From the NCBI GenBank assembly GCA_046331705.1, contig JAXLQJ010000005.1, positions 186,001 through 250,000 of the forward strand: a stretch of DNA of 64,000 bases, written 5' to 3'. The notes beneath the pieces are model-generated. The model ran no database searches. It was given only the letters and a program-made list of their open reading frames with translations, and was not told where the DNA came from. A program made the position numbers and the translations under genes. This document shows positions 52,106 through 62,267 of the stretch, piece by piece. The stretch comes from JADJOY01 sp046331705 [NCBI: bacterium]. Lineage in GTDB: Bacteria > JADJOY01. How positions within the stretch are numbered: the stretch's first letter is position 1; each line of letters opens with the position of its first letter.

Positions 52106-52702
52106 ATGTCGCGCACGACGCATCGTCGGTCGATGTGGGTGCTGGGAGCGAGCCTGCTCGCTGTGGCGTCGGCGGTTCCCGGGATGGCCAAGCAGGTCGC
52201 CGGAGTCGACGTGCCCGAGCGAGCACAGATCGGCGGCGACGCTCGCGAGCTCGCGCTCAACGGTGCCGGCATCCGTACCAAGATCGTGATCAAGGTGTAC
52301 GTGGGCGGGCTCTACGTCACGTCGCCCACCCACGACGCCGCCGCGGTGCTCGCCGATCCCGGACCGCAGCGCGTGCTCATCCACATGGTGCGCGACCTCG
52401 ACTCGAAGACGCTCGCCGACGCCTTGCGCGAAGGCCTCGACGCCAACCACACCCCCGCCGAGCTCGCGCCGCTCGAAGCGCGGATCGGCGAGCTCGTCAC
52501 CCTGCTGACCGCGCGCCCGACCGTCACCAAGGACTCGGAGATCTTCCTCGACTACGTCCCGGACACCGGCACGCGAGTCATCCACGACGGCAAGCTGCTC
52601 GGCACGCTGCCGGGCGCGGACCTCCACCAGGCGCTGCTCAAGATCTGGCTGGGCTCGAAACCCGTCGACAGCGGCCTCAAGAACGCGATGCTCGGGCTCT
52701 GA
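52106..52702 (+). CDS. Chalcone isomerase-like exported protein
   Basis: Exported protein of 198 aa with a signal peptide (MWVLGASLLAVASAVPGMA). The mature part, VAGVDVPERAQIGGDARELALNGAG, then IRTKIVIKVYVGGLYV, matches the chalcone-isomerase-like fold used in plants and fungi for flavonoid or fatty-acid binding (first block split here as VAGVDVPERAQ and LALNGAG). Bacterial members are uncharacterised and rarely have the plant catalytic residues. Late segments DYVPDTGTRVIHDGKLLG and ALLKIWLGSKPVD are characteristic. AGGAGG lies 6 nt before ATG 52106. It is convergent with the acyl-CoA dehydrogenase 24 nt away. A fatty-acid-binding role is inference. Confidence 0.85.
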   Translation: MSRTTHRRSMWVLGASLLAVASAVPGMAKQVAGVDVPERAQIGGDARELALNGAGIRTKIVIKVYVGGLYVTSPTHDAAAVLADPGPQRVLIHMVRDLDSKTLADALREGLDANHTPAELAPLEARIGELVTLLTARPTVTKDSEIFLDYVPDTGTRVIHDGKLLGTLPGADLHQALLKIWLGSKPVDSGLKNAMLGL

Positions 52703-52726
52703 GCCGCGGGCGCGCCTCGCTTGGCG

Positions 52727-54493
52727 TCACAGCGGGTAGCCGCCGGCGGCCACGACGGCATCGGCGAGCTTGCGACGCGCGCGCATGACCTTGCACGGCA
52801 GGTCGTATGCGAGGTGCGAGATCGCCTCCAGGTTCGTCGCCAGCGCGTCGCCGTCGAGCATGTCCATGAGGAGATGCCGCGCCGTGTGATAGACGCGGCT
52901 CCAGACCGGCGGGATGAACGCGACCAGCGCCGCCGACACGAACTCCTTGGCGGCGTCGCTGCCGTGCTCGCGGACCACGGCGTTTCGCGCCACCAGGCTG
53001 TCGATCGCGAAGCAATCCTGCATGAGGTCGGCGATCACCCCGAGCACTTCCTGCTCTTCGGCGACGGTGCCGAGGTACTTCTCGATGGCCGCGCGGGTGA
53101 CGAAGAGCGTGGTCCACTTGGCGCGCTCGGCGATGCCGCACGCGATCTCCGCTTGCGAGCCGCCCACCGGCGGCACCTTGCCAGCGGCCGCGTCGGACTT
53201 GATGCGCTCGGTCACGTCCATGAGCGGCAGCTCGCCCTTCATCGCGCGGCGGAAGAGCGTGCCGGGAACGATCAGGCGGTTGATCTCGTTGGTGCCCTCG
53301 AAGATCCGGAAGATCCGCGAATCGCGCAGGATGCGCGCCACCGGGTATTCCTCGATGAAACCGTAGCCGCCCAGGATCTGCACCGCCTCGTCGGCCACGA
53401 AGTCGAGGGCCTCCGAGCCGTAGATCTTGAGGATCGACGCCTCCACCGAGAACTCCTCGATGGCGCGCGCCTTGTCGTCGTCGCTCTCGGCGTGTGCGAG
53501 GTGCTCGTCGATCATGCCGGTGGTGCGATAGCCCAGCGATTCGTTCACCAAGATGCGCAGCGCCATGTCGGCGAGCTTTTCGCGGATGAGGCCGAAGGTC
53601 GCGATGGGCTTACCGAACTGCTTGCGGTCGAGCGCGTAGCGCGTGGCGCTCGCCAGCGCGTCCTTGGAGCCGCCGAGCGTCGCGACGCCGAGCTTGAGCC
53701 TGCCGATGTTGAGGGTGTTGAACGCGATCTTGTGGCCCATGCCGATGGCGCCGAGCACGTTCTCCGCCGGCACGTGCACGTCGTCGAGATTGAGCGTGCA
53801 GGTCGACGAGCCGCGAATCCCCATCTTGTGCTCTTCGGGGCCGACACTCACTCCCCGCGTGCGGCGCTCCACGAGGAAAGCCGTGAATCGTTCGCCGTCG
53901 ATCTTCGCGAAGACCGTGAAGAGATCGGCGAAGCCGGCGTTGGTGATGAATTGCTTGCTGCCATCGAGCCGGTAGTAGGTGCCATCCGCCGAGAGCACCG
54001 CGCGGGTCTGCGCCGCGAGCGCATCGGAGCCCGAGTTCGCCTCGGTGAGCGCGTAGGCCGCGAGCTTGTGCCCGGTCGCGAGGTCCGGCAGGTAGCGCGC
54101 CTTCTGCTCCGGCGTGCCGTAGTAGACGATCGGCAGCGTGCCGATGCCGGTGTGCGCGCCGAGGGACACCGCGAACGAGCCGATGGTCGCGAACTGCTCG
54201 GCGACCAGCATGCTCGTCACCTTCGAAGCCGCGATCCCGCCGTATTCCTCGGGCACGTCCACCATCAAGAGCCCGAGCTCACCGGCCTTGCGGAGCAGGT
54301 CCGGCACCACGCCTGGATCCTTCGCCTCGATCGACGCCAGGCGCGGCAGGATCTCCTTCTGCGTGAATTCCCTTGCGGTGCGCGCGAACTCGCGCTGCTC
54401 GTCGGTGAAGAGCTCGGGCGCCATGATCTTCCGGCTGCCGGCTTCCTCCCACAGGAACGATCCGCCTTGCGGTAGCTCTGCAACGTCGGCCAT
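52727..54493 (-). CDS. Acyl-CoA dehydrogenase, very-long-chain (ACADVL/ACAD9) type
   Basis: FAD-dependent dehydrogenase of 588 aa, longer than the usual 380 by a C-terminal helical domain (from about 420) as in mitochondrial VLCAD/ACAD9. Core motifs: MVDVPEEYGG, YALTEANSGSDA, FITNAGFADLF, and the catalytic Glu in GGYGFIEEYPVAR, followed by IFEGTNEINRL. It probably oxidises long-chain acyl-CoA. GGAGG lies 5 nt before ATG 54493; the in-frame ATG at 55000 lies in the neighbouring gene's shadow. With the other ACAD and the dienoyl-CoA isomerase it suggests beta-oxidation of complex lipids. Confidence 0.93.
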   Translation of the reverse strand: MADVAELPQGGSFLWEEAGSRKIMAPELFTDEQREFARTAREFTQKEILPRLASIEAKDPGVVPDLLRKAGELGLLMVDVPEEYGGIAASKVTSMLVAEQFATIGSFAVSLGAHTGIGTLPIVYYGTPEQKARYLPDLATGHKLAAYALTEANSGSDALAAQTRAVLSADGTYYRLDGSKQFITNAGFADLFTVFAKIDGERFTAFLVERRTRGVSVGPEEHKMGIRGSSTCTLNLDDVHVPAENVLGAIGMGHKIAFNTLNIGRLKLGVATLGGSKDALASATRYALDRKQFGKPIATFGLIREKLADMALRILVNESLGYRTTGMIDEHLAHAESDDDKARAIEEFSVEASILKIYGSEALDFVADEAVQILGGYGFIEEYPVARILRDSRIFRIFEGTNEINRLIVPGTLFRRAMKGELPLMDVTERIKSDAAAGKVPPVGGSQAEIACGIAERAKWTTLFVTRAAIEKYLGTVAEEQEVLGVIADLMQDCFAIDSLVARNAVVREHGSDAAKEFVSAALVAFIPPVWSRVYHTARHLLMDMLDGDALATNLEAISHLAYDLPCKVMRARRKLADAVVAAGGYPL

Positions 54494-54683
54494 GAGCGCC
54501 TCCGGGAACGGGTTCGTCGGGAGTGTACCCCTTGGGTCGAATCGCCTCGCGCCGCAACGGGCCGCGGCGAGCGCTGCCAAACCTCCGCGACGACTCGTCC
54601 CCGCGGGCGCCCGACGCCTCGCTCGGGCGTCGCCGACGCGGCGCGCGACCCGGCGCGCGACGCGGCGCCCGGCCCGACTCGGA

Positions 54684-55763
54684 TCAGCAGCTCGGCGGGC
54701 TGGTGGCCGCGGCCCAGCGGCAGAGATCGCCGTCCTGGAAGTCGTCCTGGAAGATGCACGTGGTGCCGACGAAGCCCGCGGCGCAACCCAGCGCGCGCGT
54801 CGAGGTGACCCCGTTGGTGAAGTCGAGGCTTGGATTGGCGCCCGAGATCGTGCGTGACGGTGACACGTTTCCGTTGGCCCCTGCCGCGTAACCCGTGAGC
54901 GTATCGAGACCAGAGCCGTTGGTTCCGGAATTCGCCACGAGGACCTCGGCGTTGGTCGTGCGCACGATTCCCTCGGCGTAGTCGAGCCCCGTCGCCGCAC
55001 CGTCGATGCCGCGCAGCGGCGCCACGTCGCCGGAAGCGGTGCGCGGAAACGTGAGCACGCGGTCGTCGTTGCTCGCCACGGTCAACTCGTTCGTGGAGAG
55101 GTCGAGGAAGAGTCCCGAGGGTCCGCCGAGCTGAGTGCTCTCACCAGCCAGGGTGCGCGACGGTGGGATGTCGCCGGAGGAATTCGAGTTGAACACCTTC
55201 ACGCCCAGCTGATCGGAGACGAAGAGATTGTGGTGAAGCTTGTCGAGAAAGAGCTGCCCCGGGCCGAACAGCGTCGTGTTCCCGCCGGTGATCGTCCGAA
55301 GCGGTGGCTGGTTGCCGTTGGCGCCACGCCGGAACACCGTGATCGAGTCGCCGTCCCCGTTCGCGACCCAGATCTCGTCGGCGTCGACGTCCACCACGAT
55401 CCCATTCGGCGAGGAGAGCTGCGTCTGGTCACCGCTGATGTCGCGCAGTGGCGCGACGTTCCCCGAATCGCTCATCGCGAAGACCAGCACGTGCGAGTTG
55501 TTCGTCAGCCCCGCCGTCACGAAGACCTCGCGGTGGACGAGATCGAGCGCCAGCGAGTGCGCGACCCCGAGCAGCGTCTCGGCCCCCTGGATCGAGCGCT
55601 TGGGAACGGCATTACCGTCGGCCGTGTCGGCGAACACCCGGACGGACGTGTCGGTGACCACGAACATCTCGCTTCGCCCACGCCCGGGAAAGACCCATTC
55701 GGCGGCGCTGGCCACGAGCACCGCCATGGTCGTGAACGCGAAACGACTCCGCTTCCATCGCAT
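54684..55763 (-). CDS. Secreted beta-propeller protein with terminal Cys-rich tag
   Basis: Secreted protein of 359 aa. After an atypical signal region, the body is made of six or so repeats of about 45 residues with the pattern 'NGIVVDVDADEIWVANGDGDSI' type (quoted in part: GIVVDVDADEIWVAN, GLFLDLSTNELTVAS, SLALDLVHREVFVTA), an NHL/YVTN-like beta propeller. Each ends in a '(S/N)GxxxPxRxIxG' strap. The C-terminus (CIFQDDFQDGDLCRWAA then SPPSC) stands apart from the propeller and looks like a sorting or anchoring tag. GGAGG lies 7 nt before ATG 55763. Ligand unknown. Confidence 0.82.
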   Translation of the reverse strand: MRWKRSRFAFTTMAVLVASAAEWVFPGRGRSEMFVVTDTSVRVFADTADGNAVPKRSIQGAETLLGVAHSLALDLVHREVFVTAGLTNNSHVLVFAMSDSGNVAPLRDISGDQTQLSSPNGIVVDVDADEIWVANGDGDSITVFRRGANGNQPPLRTITGGNTTLFGPGQLFLDKLHHNLFVSDQLGVKVFNSNSSGDIPPSRTLAGESTQLGGPSGLFLDLSTNELTVASNDDRVLTFPRTASGDVAPLRGIDGAATGLDYAEGIVRTTNAEVLVANSGTNGSGLDTLTGYAAGANGNVSPSRTISGANPSLDFTNGVTSTRALGCAAGFVGTTCIFQDDFQDGDLCRWAAATSPPSC

Positions 55764-55869
55764 GCAACGTCCTCCGTGCCGCGGATCCTACACCGAGTGT
55801 CGCGCAGCGCGACCAGCCCCGGGCGCCGCCTTGCGCGGCAGCCTCGCGAGGCCGTCCCCAACGAAGCGA

Positions 55870-55891
55870 GGGCGGCCCAACCGGGCCGCCC
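55870..55891 (-). terminator. Hairpin downstream of groEL
   Basis: GGGCGGCCC and GGGCCGCCC make a perfect 9-bp stem with a 4-nt loop, 44 nt after the groEL stop in its direction of transcription, followed by CTCGCTTCGTTGG. Likely the end of the groE transcript; the T tract is weak. Confidence 0.65.
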
Positions 55892-55934
55892 CCCTCCGAC
55901 ACTCACGTGCGAGCAGCGCTCGCGCGAAGCGATC

Positions 55935-57563
<1,629 letters not shown>

Positions 57564-57609
57564 GTAGCTCTCCTTGGTTGGCTTCGATATTCGTGGGGAC
57601 GAGAGGGTT

Positions 57610-57906
57610 TCAGGCCTCGATCACACCGAGGACATCGTCCTCACGCATGATCAGGATCTCCTGGCCGTCGATCTTGATTTCAGTGCCCGCGTACTTGCTG
57701 AACAGGATCTTGTCGCCCTTCTTCACGTCGAGCGGCACGACCTTGCCATCGTCGCCAACCTTGCCCTTGCCCACGGCGACGACCTCGCCTTCCTGCGGCT
57801 TTTCCTTGGCGGTGTCGGGGATGATGATGCCACCCTTCGACTTCTCGTCCTTCTCGAGTCGCTTGACGAGAAGCCGGTCCTGCAATGGTCGGATGTTCAA
57901 GCCCAT
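57610..57906 (-). CDS. groS: Co-chaperonin GroES (Hsp10)
   Basis: Heptameric lid of the GroEL chamber, 98 aa. The start [19 protein letters not shown], mobile loop [15 protein letters not shown], and the end [15 protein letters not shown] are canonical. ATG 57906 has a strong GGAGGAAAGGAA RBS; upstream in-frame starts to 58044 add shadow residues. It is the first gene of the operon, with a predicted promoter near 58165-58192 and so a leader of about 250 nt. Confidence 0.98.
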   Translation of the reverse strand: MGLNIRPLQDRLLVKRLEKDEKSKGGIIIPDTAKEKPQEGEVVAVGKGKVGDDGKVVPLDVKKGDKILFSKYAGTEIKIDGQEILIMREDDVLGVIEA

Positions 57907-58163
57907 TTCCTTTCCTCCTCCGTGTCCTCGGTGGATGGGTATCGTCGATTTCGAGTGGCAACGTGGGCCGTGCCGCCGCCATGCGCGCGTGCGATTTCGG
58001 CCGAACGCAGGAACCTCGAGGGCCTCACCGGCCCATCGGGCCACCTGACTGGAATTTGGTTGTCGCGTGATGGGCTCGTCGCGGCCACGCTACTGGCCAT
58101 CGACAGCACCCGCGAAGCGGCATTGCGGACCCTCGCCCCGCCCTCCGCTTCGGAACGTCGAGC

Positions 58164-58192
58164 AATCTAAGTTCGCCCCCCAAGGCTGTCAA
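58164..58192 (-). promoter_or_regulatory. Sigma-70-type promoter for groES-groEL
   Basis: On the minus strand TTGACA (58187-58192) is followed, after exactly 17 nt, by TAGATT (58164-58169). The -35 is perfect, the -10 matches at 4 of 6 positions, and an AT-rich block lies just upstream. Expected start near 58157. Confidence 0.75.
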
Positions 58193-58244
58193 GAACGAGG
58201 CCAGAAAAATAAAGCCAATGATGTTAGATGTTTGCGCAATCCGC

Positions 58245-58271
58245 TTAGCAGCCGACCCGGGAGACTGCTAA
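58245..58271. promoter_or_regulatory. CIRCE-like inverted repeat near groE
   Basis: TTAGCAGCC, a 9-nt spacer, and GACTGCTAA match the HrcA-binding CIRCE consensus (TTAGCACTC-N9-GAGTGCTAA) at 15 of 18 arm positions with the exact spacer. It lies about 75 nt upstream of the groE promoter region, not at or downstream of it as usual, and about 340 nt before groES. It could be an HrcA operator in an odd place or a coincidental dyad; hrcA itself is not in the window. Confidence 0.6.
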
Positions 58272-58392
58272 GAGCGGCCGCGGCGACAGCGCCGACCCGT
58301 CTCGAGCGCGTGAGCTCGACCGCCACTCCAAGACGCGCGGCGGAATCACCGCGGGGCCGGTGCGACCGGTGGCGGGGAGCCGCGGCGGCTCG

Positions 58393-58760
58393 TCACGGAG
58401 CCGGCGACGAGCTCGGGGACGACGCGTCGCCCGTGCGTTCGACGCCGGTCCTCGCGCCGCGAGCGCTCGAGATCGAGCCCACCTGAGCCATTCGGCGCAA
58501 CTCCGAGGTCCAGTCGACGAACCGGTTCGGCCCGCGCCGGGCCAGCCGCGCGAGCGTCTGCCGAGACAGCTGCCGCAGCGCGGGCAGCCGTTCGCTCTTC
58601 CAACGACCCGCCAGCGCCGCCAACGTCGCGTGCTGCAAGTTGCCCACCTCGAACGCGCGAGGGAACCCGTGGCAAAGCGGCACCACCGTCGCGTCCGCTT
58701 CCACCACGATCGGCGCGACCAGCGACGCGAGCGGCGCGCGCGTCTCGGGCCGACCGGGGT
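58393..58760 (-). pseudogene. Remnant of a radical SAM protein (SPASM-type C-terminus)
   Basis: In this frame the last 110 or so codons before TGA 58393 read like protein: APIVVEADATVVPLCHG, then FPRAFEVGNLQ and LAALAGRWKSERLPALRQL. This is the C-terminal pattern of radical SAM proteins with an auxiliary domain (VVxxDGTVVPL.HGF...GNL..). The frame upstream runs into the next gene antisense-in-phase and shows only Arg/Gly-rich shadow, and no start codon, CxxxCxxC core or RBS is present. I read it as a truncated gene left by deletion. An alternative is a short real ORF from GTG 58707. Confidence 0.5.
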
Positions 58761-58766
58761 GAGCCG

Positions 58767-61157
58767 TCAGCTCGCGGCGACCGCGATGGTGGTGGCGCGG
58801 CCAGGTGCGATCGAGAGCGCCGGCAAGGTCACCACGGTGCGCCCGTAGCGGTTCGTGATGCCGCTGGCCGCGACCGGCGACCCATCGACGGAGGCCGAAG
58901 CGAAGGGACCATCGAGCGGCACCGTCAGGTCGACGGTGAACGAGGTGACGGCATCGGTCGTGAGCAGGATCTCGCGACCCGTGCCGGCGACCCGTCGGAT
59001 CGAGAGGTCGAATCGACCGGCACCGAAGGCCAAGCCCCGCCAGGTGTCGTGGTCCCACTCCGGCGGCAGGTGCGGCGCGAGCCGCACCCGTCCGGCCGCG
59101 AGATCCGGCTCGTACCCCGTGAGGTGCGTGAGCAGCGCGTTCCCCACGATCCCCGCCTCCCAGCTTCGATAGCGCGCGGAGGTGTCGCTCACGATCCCGA
59201 TCGGCTCGCGCACCACCTGCAGGTGCGTGTAGTCGTCGACGATCACGGCCTCCTCGGTGAAGCCGGTGGGCGTGGGCAGGTCGCGCCAACGGCGGAACGC
59301 CTCGTCGGCGCTCGGATGGAACATGCGATCGAGGTTCACGAGCCAGTAGGCGTGGCTCATCCCGGTCTGGACACCCACCTGCACCCGCGTGAAGAGCAGC
59401 TTGTAGAGCGCGGGGAGGGGCGTGACGATCGTGCCGTTCGGCCTGCCGAGGGTCGCGAGCACCGACTCGAAGTTGCTCACCGCCTTGGGATCGCCGGGAT
59501 CGAGCACGTCCAGCCAGAGCGGCATGGTGCTCACGTCCTCGTAGGGCCGCGGGTCGGGAACCCGTGTGGCCGTGCTCGCCTCGATGGCGTAGCGGCCGAG
59601 ATCTCCCATCCAGAAGACCTCGTCGAGACAGCGCTCGACGGCGGCGGCGAGCGACGCGAGATCGGCCGCATCCGCGGCCCGACCGCTGCGAGCGGCCACA
59701 CCGGACAGATACCGCGCCGCCCGGATCATCGCGTACGACGAGTACGCCGAGAGCGTCGACTCGTCCGGTTCGGCGAGGGCGTTCTGACCGAAGCTCGCTT
59801 CCTTCACGTCCTCGAAGGTCTCGTCCCCCGAGTAGTACTGGAGGCAACCATCCACGAATTGCTGGCCGTGCAGCGCGTGCCAGAGCATGTCGAAGCGATC
59901 CGCGGCGAGCCCGCCGTCACCGGTGGCGCGCTCGTAGGCCTCGTATTCGAGGACCACGAAGCTCGGGCCCTCGGCGCGGGTGCGCCAGGTGTAGGTGGGC
60001 AGCGAGCGCCAGTCGGGCGGCGGCGGCAGGCGCGACAGATCCTGATCGGCGGGCAACGCGTTCGCGAGATCGCCGTTCAGCAGCGCGGCGCCGTATTGGT
60101 AATCGAGCATGTCGCGGAAATCGTCCGCGAGGCCGATGCGCGGATAGAAGATCGCCGGTCCGTGGGTGTCGCGAAGCCAGGTGTAGGCGTACTGGCTCAT
60201 CTGGCTCAGGGCACCGGTGGCGGCCTGGTTCACCTTGATCGCCAGCACCTGGGCGTCGAAGAGATCGTCGAACGCGCGGTCCGGCGTCTCGACGCGCGTC
60301 ACTCCTCCGAACCAGTCGCGCCACCACGCGAGCGTCGCGTCGAGGAGAGCCTCGACGCCCTCGGCGGCGACCGCCGCGAAGACCGGCTCGGGACCGCCGT
60401 CGCCGCTCGTGAAGGCGAGCGCCACCGGCACGACCCGCTCCTCGCCCGGCGCGAGATCGCCGAGCGCGATCGTGAAGCCGTTGTCACCGGCGGCGGTGGT
60501 CGTGAGGGTGCCGTCGATCGGGCGCGTCACGAGGTGGCGCCCGGTGGTGTCGTTCTCCACCAAGCCGCGTCCGTCGTAGCGCGCCAGCACGCCGCCGATC
60601 TCGAGCCCCACGTTCGCGATCGTCCGCCTGGATTGGTTGCGTACGATCCACACGCTCACCAGCGCGTCCTCGGCGCGCACCGAGGCGGCGCCGCGCGGGG
60701 CGAACGCGACCAGCGTCCACGCGAGCTCCTCGTCGCTCGACTCGGCGATCGCCACCGGCGTTCGACGCACGTACGAGAGCGTCTCGTGGGCCGGGTCGCG
60801 ACGGCCGCCCTCGGCGACCAGGTACGGCGTGTGATCGCTGAACCACTTGACCGGCCGGTGGTACGTGGGCCCGCCGAGGTTGTGCCACGTGGCGAGCGGG
60901 TAGCCGTCGCCCAGGAGCCCGAACACCTTGCCGTTGCCGACGCCCACCGGACCGAGCGCGCGCACGTCGGGCCGCTCGGCGGCATCCACGTCCATCCGCC
61001 AGGTGCTGCGATCGGCAAGCGCGGGCCGGGCCTCGATCCAGCTCGAGACCGCGGCGCTCGTGCCGCCCGTGCCGCCGCAGCCCGTGAGCGCGGCGGCCGC
61101 GCACGCGAGCGCGCAGCAACGCGAGAACGTAGCGAGCCATCGCATGTGGCCGATCAT
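58767..61157 (-). CDS. Six-hairpin glycosidase-like lipoprotein
   Basis: Predicted lipoprotein (lipobox AALTGC), 796 aa. After an N-terminal beta-sandwich domain (about 30-290) comes a helix-rich (alpha/alpha)6-toroid region with YTWLRDTHGPAIFYPRIG, FVVLEYEAYERATGD, QFVDGCLQYYSGDETF, EVFWMGDLGRYAIE and GMSHAYWLVNLDRMF, then a C-terminal beta domain. The order is that of GH15/GH65/GH78-like six-hairpin enzymes; acidic residues in LRD and in GDETFED could be catalytic, but assignment is not secure. ATG 61157 was used (weak GAGCGG); ATG 61145 is possible. It is divergent from the gluconate-dehydrogenase-type pair. Confidence 0.83.
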   Translation of the reverse strand: MIGHMRWLATFSRCCALACAAAALTGCGGTGGTSAAVSSWIEARPALADRSTWRMDVDAAERPDVRALGPVGVGNGKVFGLLGDGYPLATWHNLGGPTYHRPVKWFSDHTPYLVAEGGRRDPAHETLSYVRRTPVAIAESSDEELAWTLVAFAPRGAASVRAEDALVSVWIVRNQSRRTIANVGLEIGGVLARYDGRGLVENDTTGRHLVTRPIDGTLTTTAAGDNGFTIALGDLAPGEERVVPVALAFTSGDGGPEPVFAAVAAEGVEALLDATLAWWRDWFGGVTRVETPDRAFDDLFDAQVLAIKVNQAATGALSQMSQYAYTWLRDTHGPAIFYPRIGLADDFRDMLDYQYGAALLNGDLANALPADQDLSRLPPPPDWRSLPTYTWRTRAEGPSFVVLEYEAYERATGDGGLAADRFDMLWHALHGQQFVDGCLQYYSGDETFEDVKEASFGQNALAEPDESTLSAYSSYAMIRAARYLSGVAARSGRAADAADLASLAAAVERCLDEVFWMGDLGRYAIEASTATRVPDPRPYEDVSTMPLWLDVLDPGDPKAVSNFESVLATLGRPNGTIVTPLPALYKLLFTRVQVGVQTGMSHAYWLVNLDRMFHPSADEAFRRWRDLPTPTGFTEEAVIVDDYTHLQVVREPIGIVSDTSARYRSWEAGIVGNALLTHLTGYEPDLAAGRVRLAPHLPPEWDHDTWRGLAFGAGRFDLSIRRVAGTGREILLTTDAVTSFTVDLTVPLDGPFASASVDGSPVAASGITNRYGRTVVTLPALSIAPGRATTIAVAAS

Positions 61158-61185
61158 ACCGCTCGCGCGGCGCTCGAAAACGCGC

Positions 61186-61213
61186 TTGATTTCGATGTCG
61201 TCGTGCGTGTAAT
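61186..61213 (+). promoter_or_regulatory. Candidate promoter for the dehydrogenase pair
   Basis: TTGATT (61186-61191) and TGTAAT (61208-61213) are 16 nt apart, matching consensus at 4 and 5 positions. The predicted start near 61220 leaves 8 nt before GTG 61228, so the mRNA would be nearly leaderless for that start, or have a 17-nt leader if ATG 61237 is used. Confidence 0.45.
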
Positions 61214-61227
61214 CGGGTGCGACTCGC

Positions 61228-62142
61228 GTGAGCCCGATGACCGACTCCGATCGATCCGCCTCCCGCGACGAGCGCTTCGTGCTGCGCCGTCGCGAGCTGC
61301 TCCGCGCCCTCGGCGCCGGCGCGGCGGCGGTGGCCGTCGCGGAGCTGCCTGGCTGCGCTGGGTCGGGAAGGACGGTGCGCCGGCTGCTCGCGGCGGATCA
61401 ACGCGCCACGCTCGAAGCGCTCGCCGCGGCGCTGATCCCCGAGGACGAGACCGTGGGCGCGATCGGCGCCGGCGCGGTCGAGTACATCGACCGGATGCTC
61501 GCGGCTTTCGAGCATCCCGTCCCGGATCTCTACCGAGGCGGCCCGTTCAGCGGGCGCGTGCCGTATCCCGATCCGCGCACCGGCGACGCGAGCAGCGATT
61601 ACCCGACCAACCACTTCCGCGACGTGCTCGCGCCCACGCGCCTCCAGGAGGCGTCGTTTCGGATCGCGTACTTCGGCTCCGCATCGGTGCCGAACGGCGA
61701 CATCAACGCCGGCATCGTGCCGAGCACGCCGGGCTGGATCGCGCTCTACCGGGACGGTCTGGCGCGCCTCGAGGAGCTGGCGCACGGAGCCGGCCTCGCG
61801 AGCCTCGCCGACGCCACCCCCGAGCAATGCCTGGACTTCTTCGGCCAGGCGCCACGCGAATTTCGCGACGCCGTCCTCGACCACCTCTGCGAAGGCTTGT
61901 TCTGCGCGCCCGAGTACGGCGGCAACTCGGGCGGCATCGCCTGGCGCCAGTACCACTACGACGGGGACAGCCAGCCGCTCGGTCACACGCTCTTCGATCC
62001 CGCGACCGGCGAGCCGCGCGACCGGCCCGATCAACCCTGTCAGACCCTCGACCCCAACCTGCCCAACGACGGCTTCGAGCGCGACATCGTGAACGTGCTC
62101 ACGATCATCACCGTGGCGCAGGGCGGGAAGCGATTCTTCTGA
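61228..62142 (+). CDS. Gluconate 2-dehydrogenase subunit 3-family protein
   Basis: Small subunit partner of membrane-bound GMC-type dehydrogenases, 304 aa. The N-terminus has RRRELLRALGAGAAAVAVAE, a twin-arginine-like signal (export of a folded complex), with LPGC that could also serve as a lipobox. The mature part has LLAADQRATLEALAAALIP, typical of the Gluconate_2-dh3 family, then a GAVEYIDRML helix and CLDFFGQAP. The small subunit helps export and attach the flavoprotein. The large subunit starts 125 nt downstream, in line with the usual pair. GTG 61228 or ATG 61237. Confidence 0.85.
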   Translation: MSPMTDSDRSASRDERFVLRRRELLRALGAGAAAVAVAELPGCAGSGRTVRRLLAADQRATLEALAAALIPEDETVGAIGAGAVEYIDRMLAAFEHPVPDLYRGGPFSGRVPYPDPRTGDASSDYPTNHFRDVLAPTRLQEASFRIAYFGSASVPNGDINAGIVPSTPGWIALYRDGLARLEELAHGAGLASLADATPEQCLDFFGQAPREFRDAVLDHLCEGLFCAPEYGGNSGGIAWRQYHYDGDSQPLGHTLFDPATGEPRDRPDQPCQTLDPNLPNDGFERDIVNVLTIITVAQGGKRFF

Positions 62143-62267
62143 GCGATTCCTCGCGGACGAACGGACGCCGATGACTCCGATCTGCTGGAGGGCCAGCGGC
62201 CCATCGGTGGCCAACTCGTTGCCCCAGGCCGCGACGGAAGGCGGCCCCGCGGGCCCCTGGTGCAGCG

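Larger units (their letters stand above)
57907..58392. other. Long groE control region, no gene
   Basis: This 486-nt stretch separates groES from the radical SAM remnant. Open frames here lack good codon character and ribosome binding sites. It holds the predicted groE promoter, an AT-rich segment at about 58202-58235 that could act as an upstream activating (UP-like) element, and the CIRCE-like inverted repeat. Nothing else was recognised in the roughly 250 nt between the promoter and groES. Confidence 0.7.

Noticed and set aside
59049-62174. Very long plus-strand ORF (1041 codons) antisense to the six-hairpin gene and reading into the next genes
   Set aside because: Arg/Glu/His/Val-rich composition typical of antisense frames in GC-rich DNA; opposite strand has full domain structure and a lipobox.
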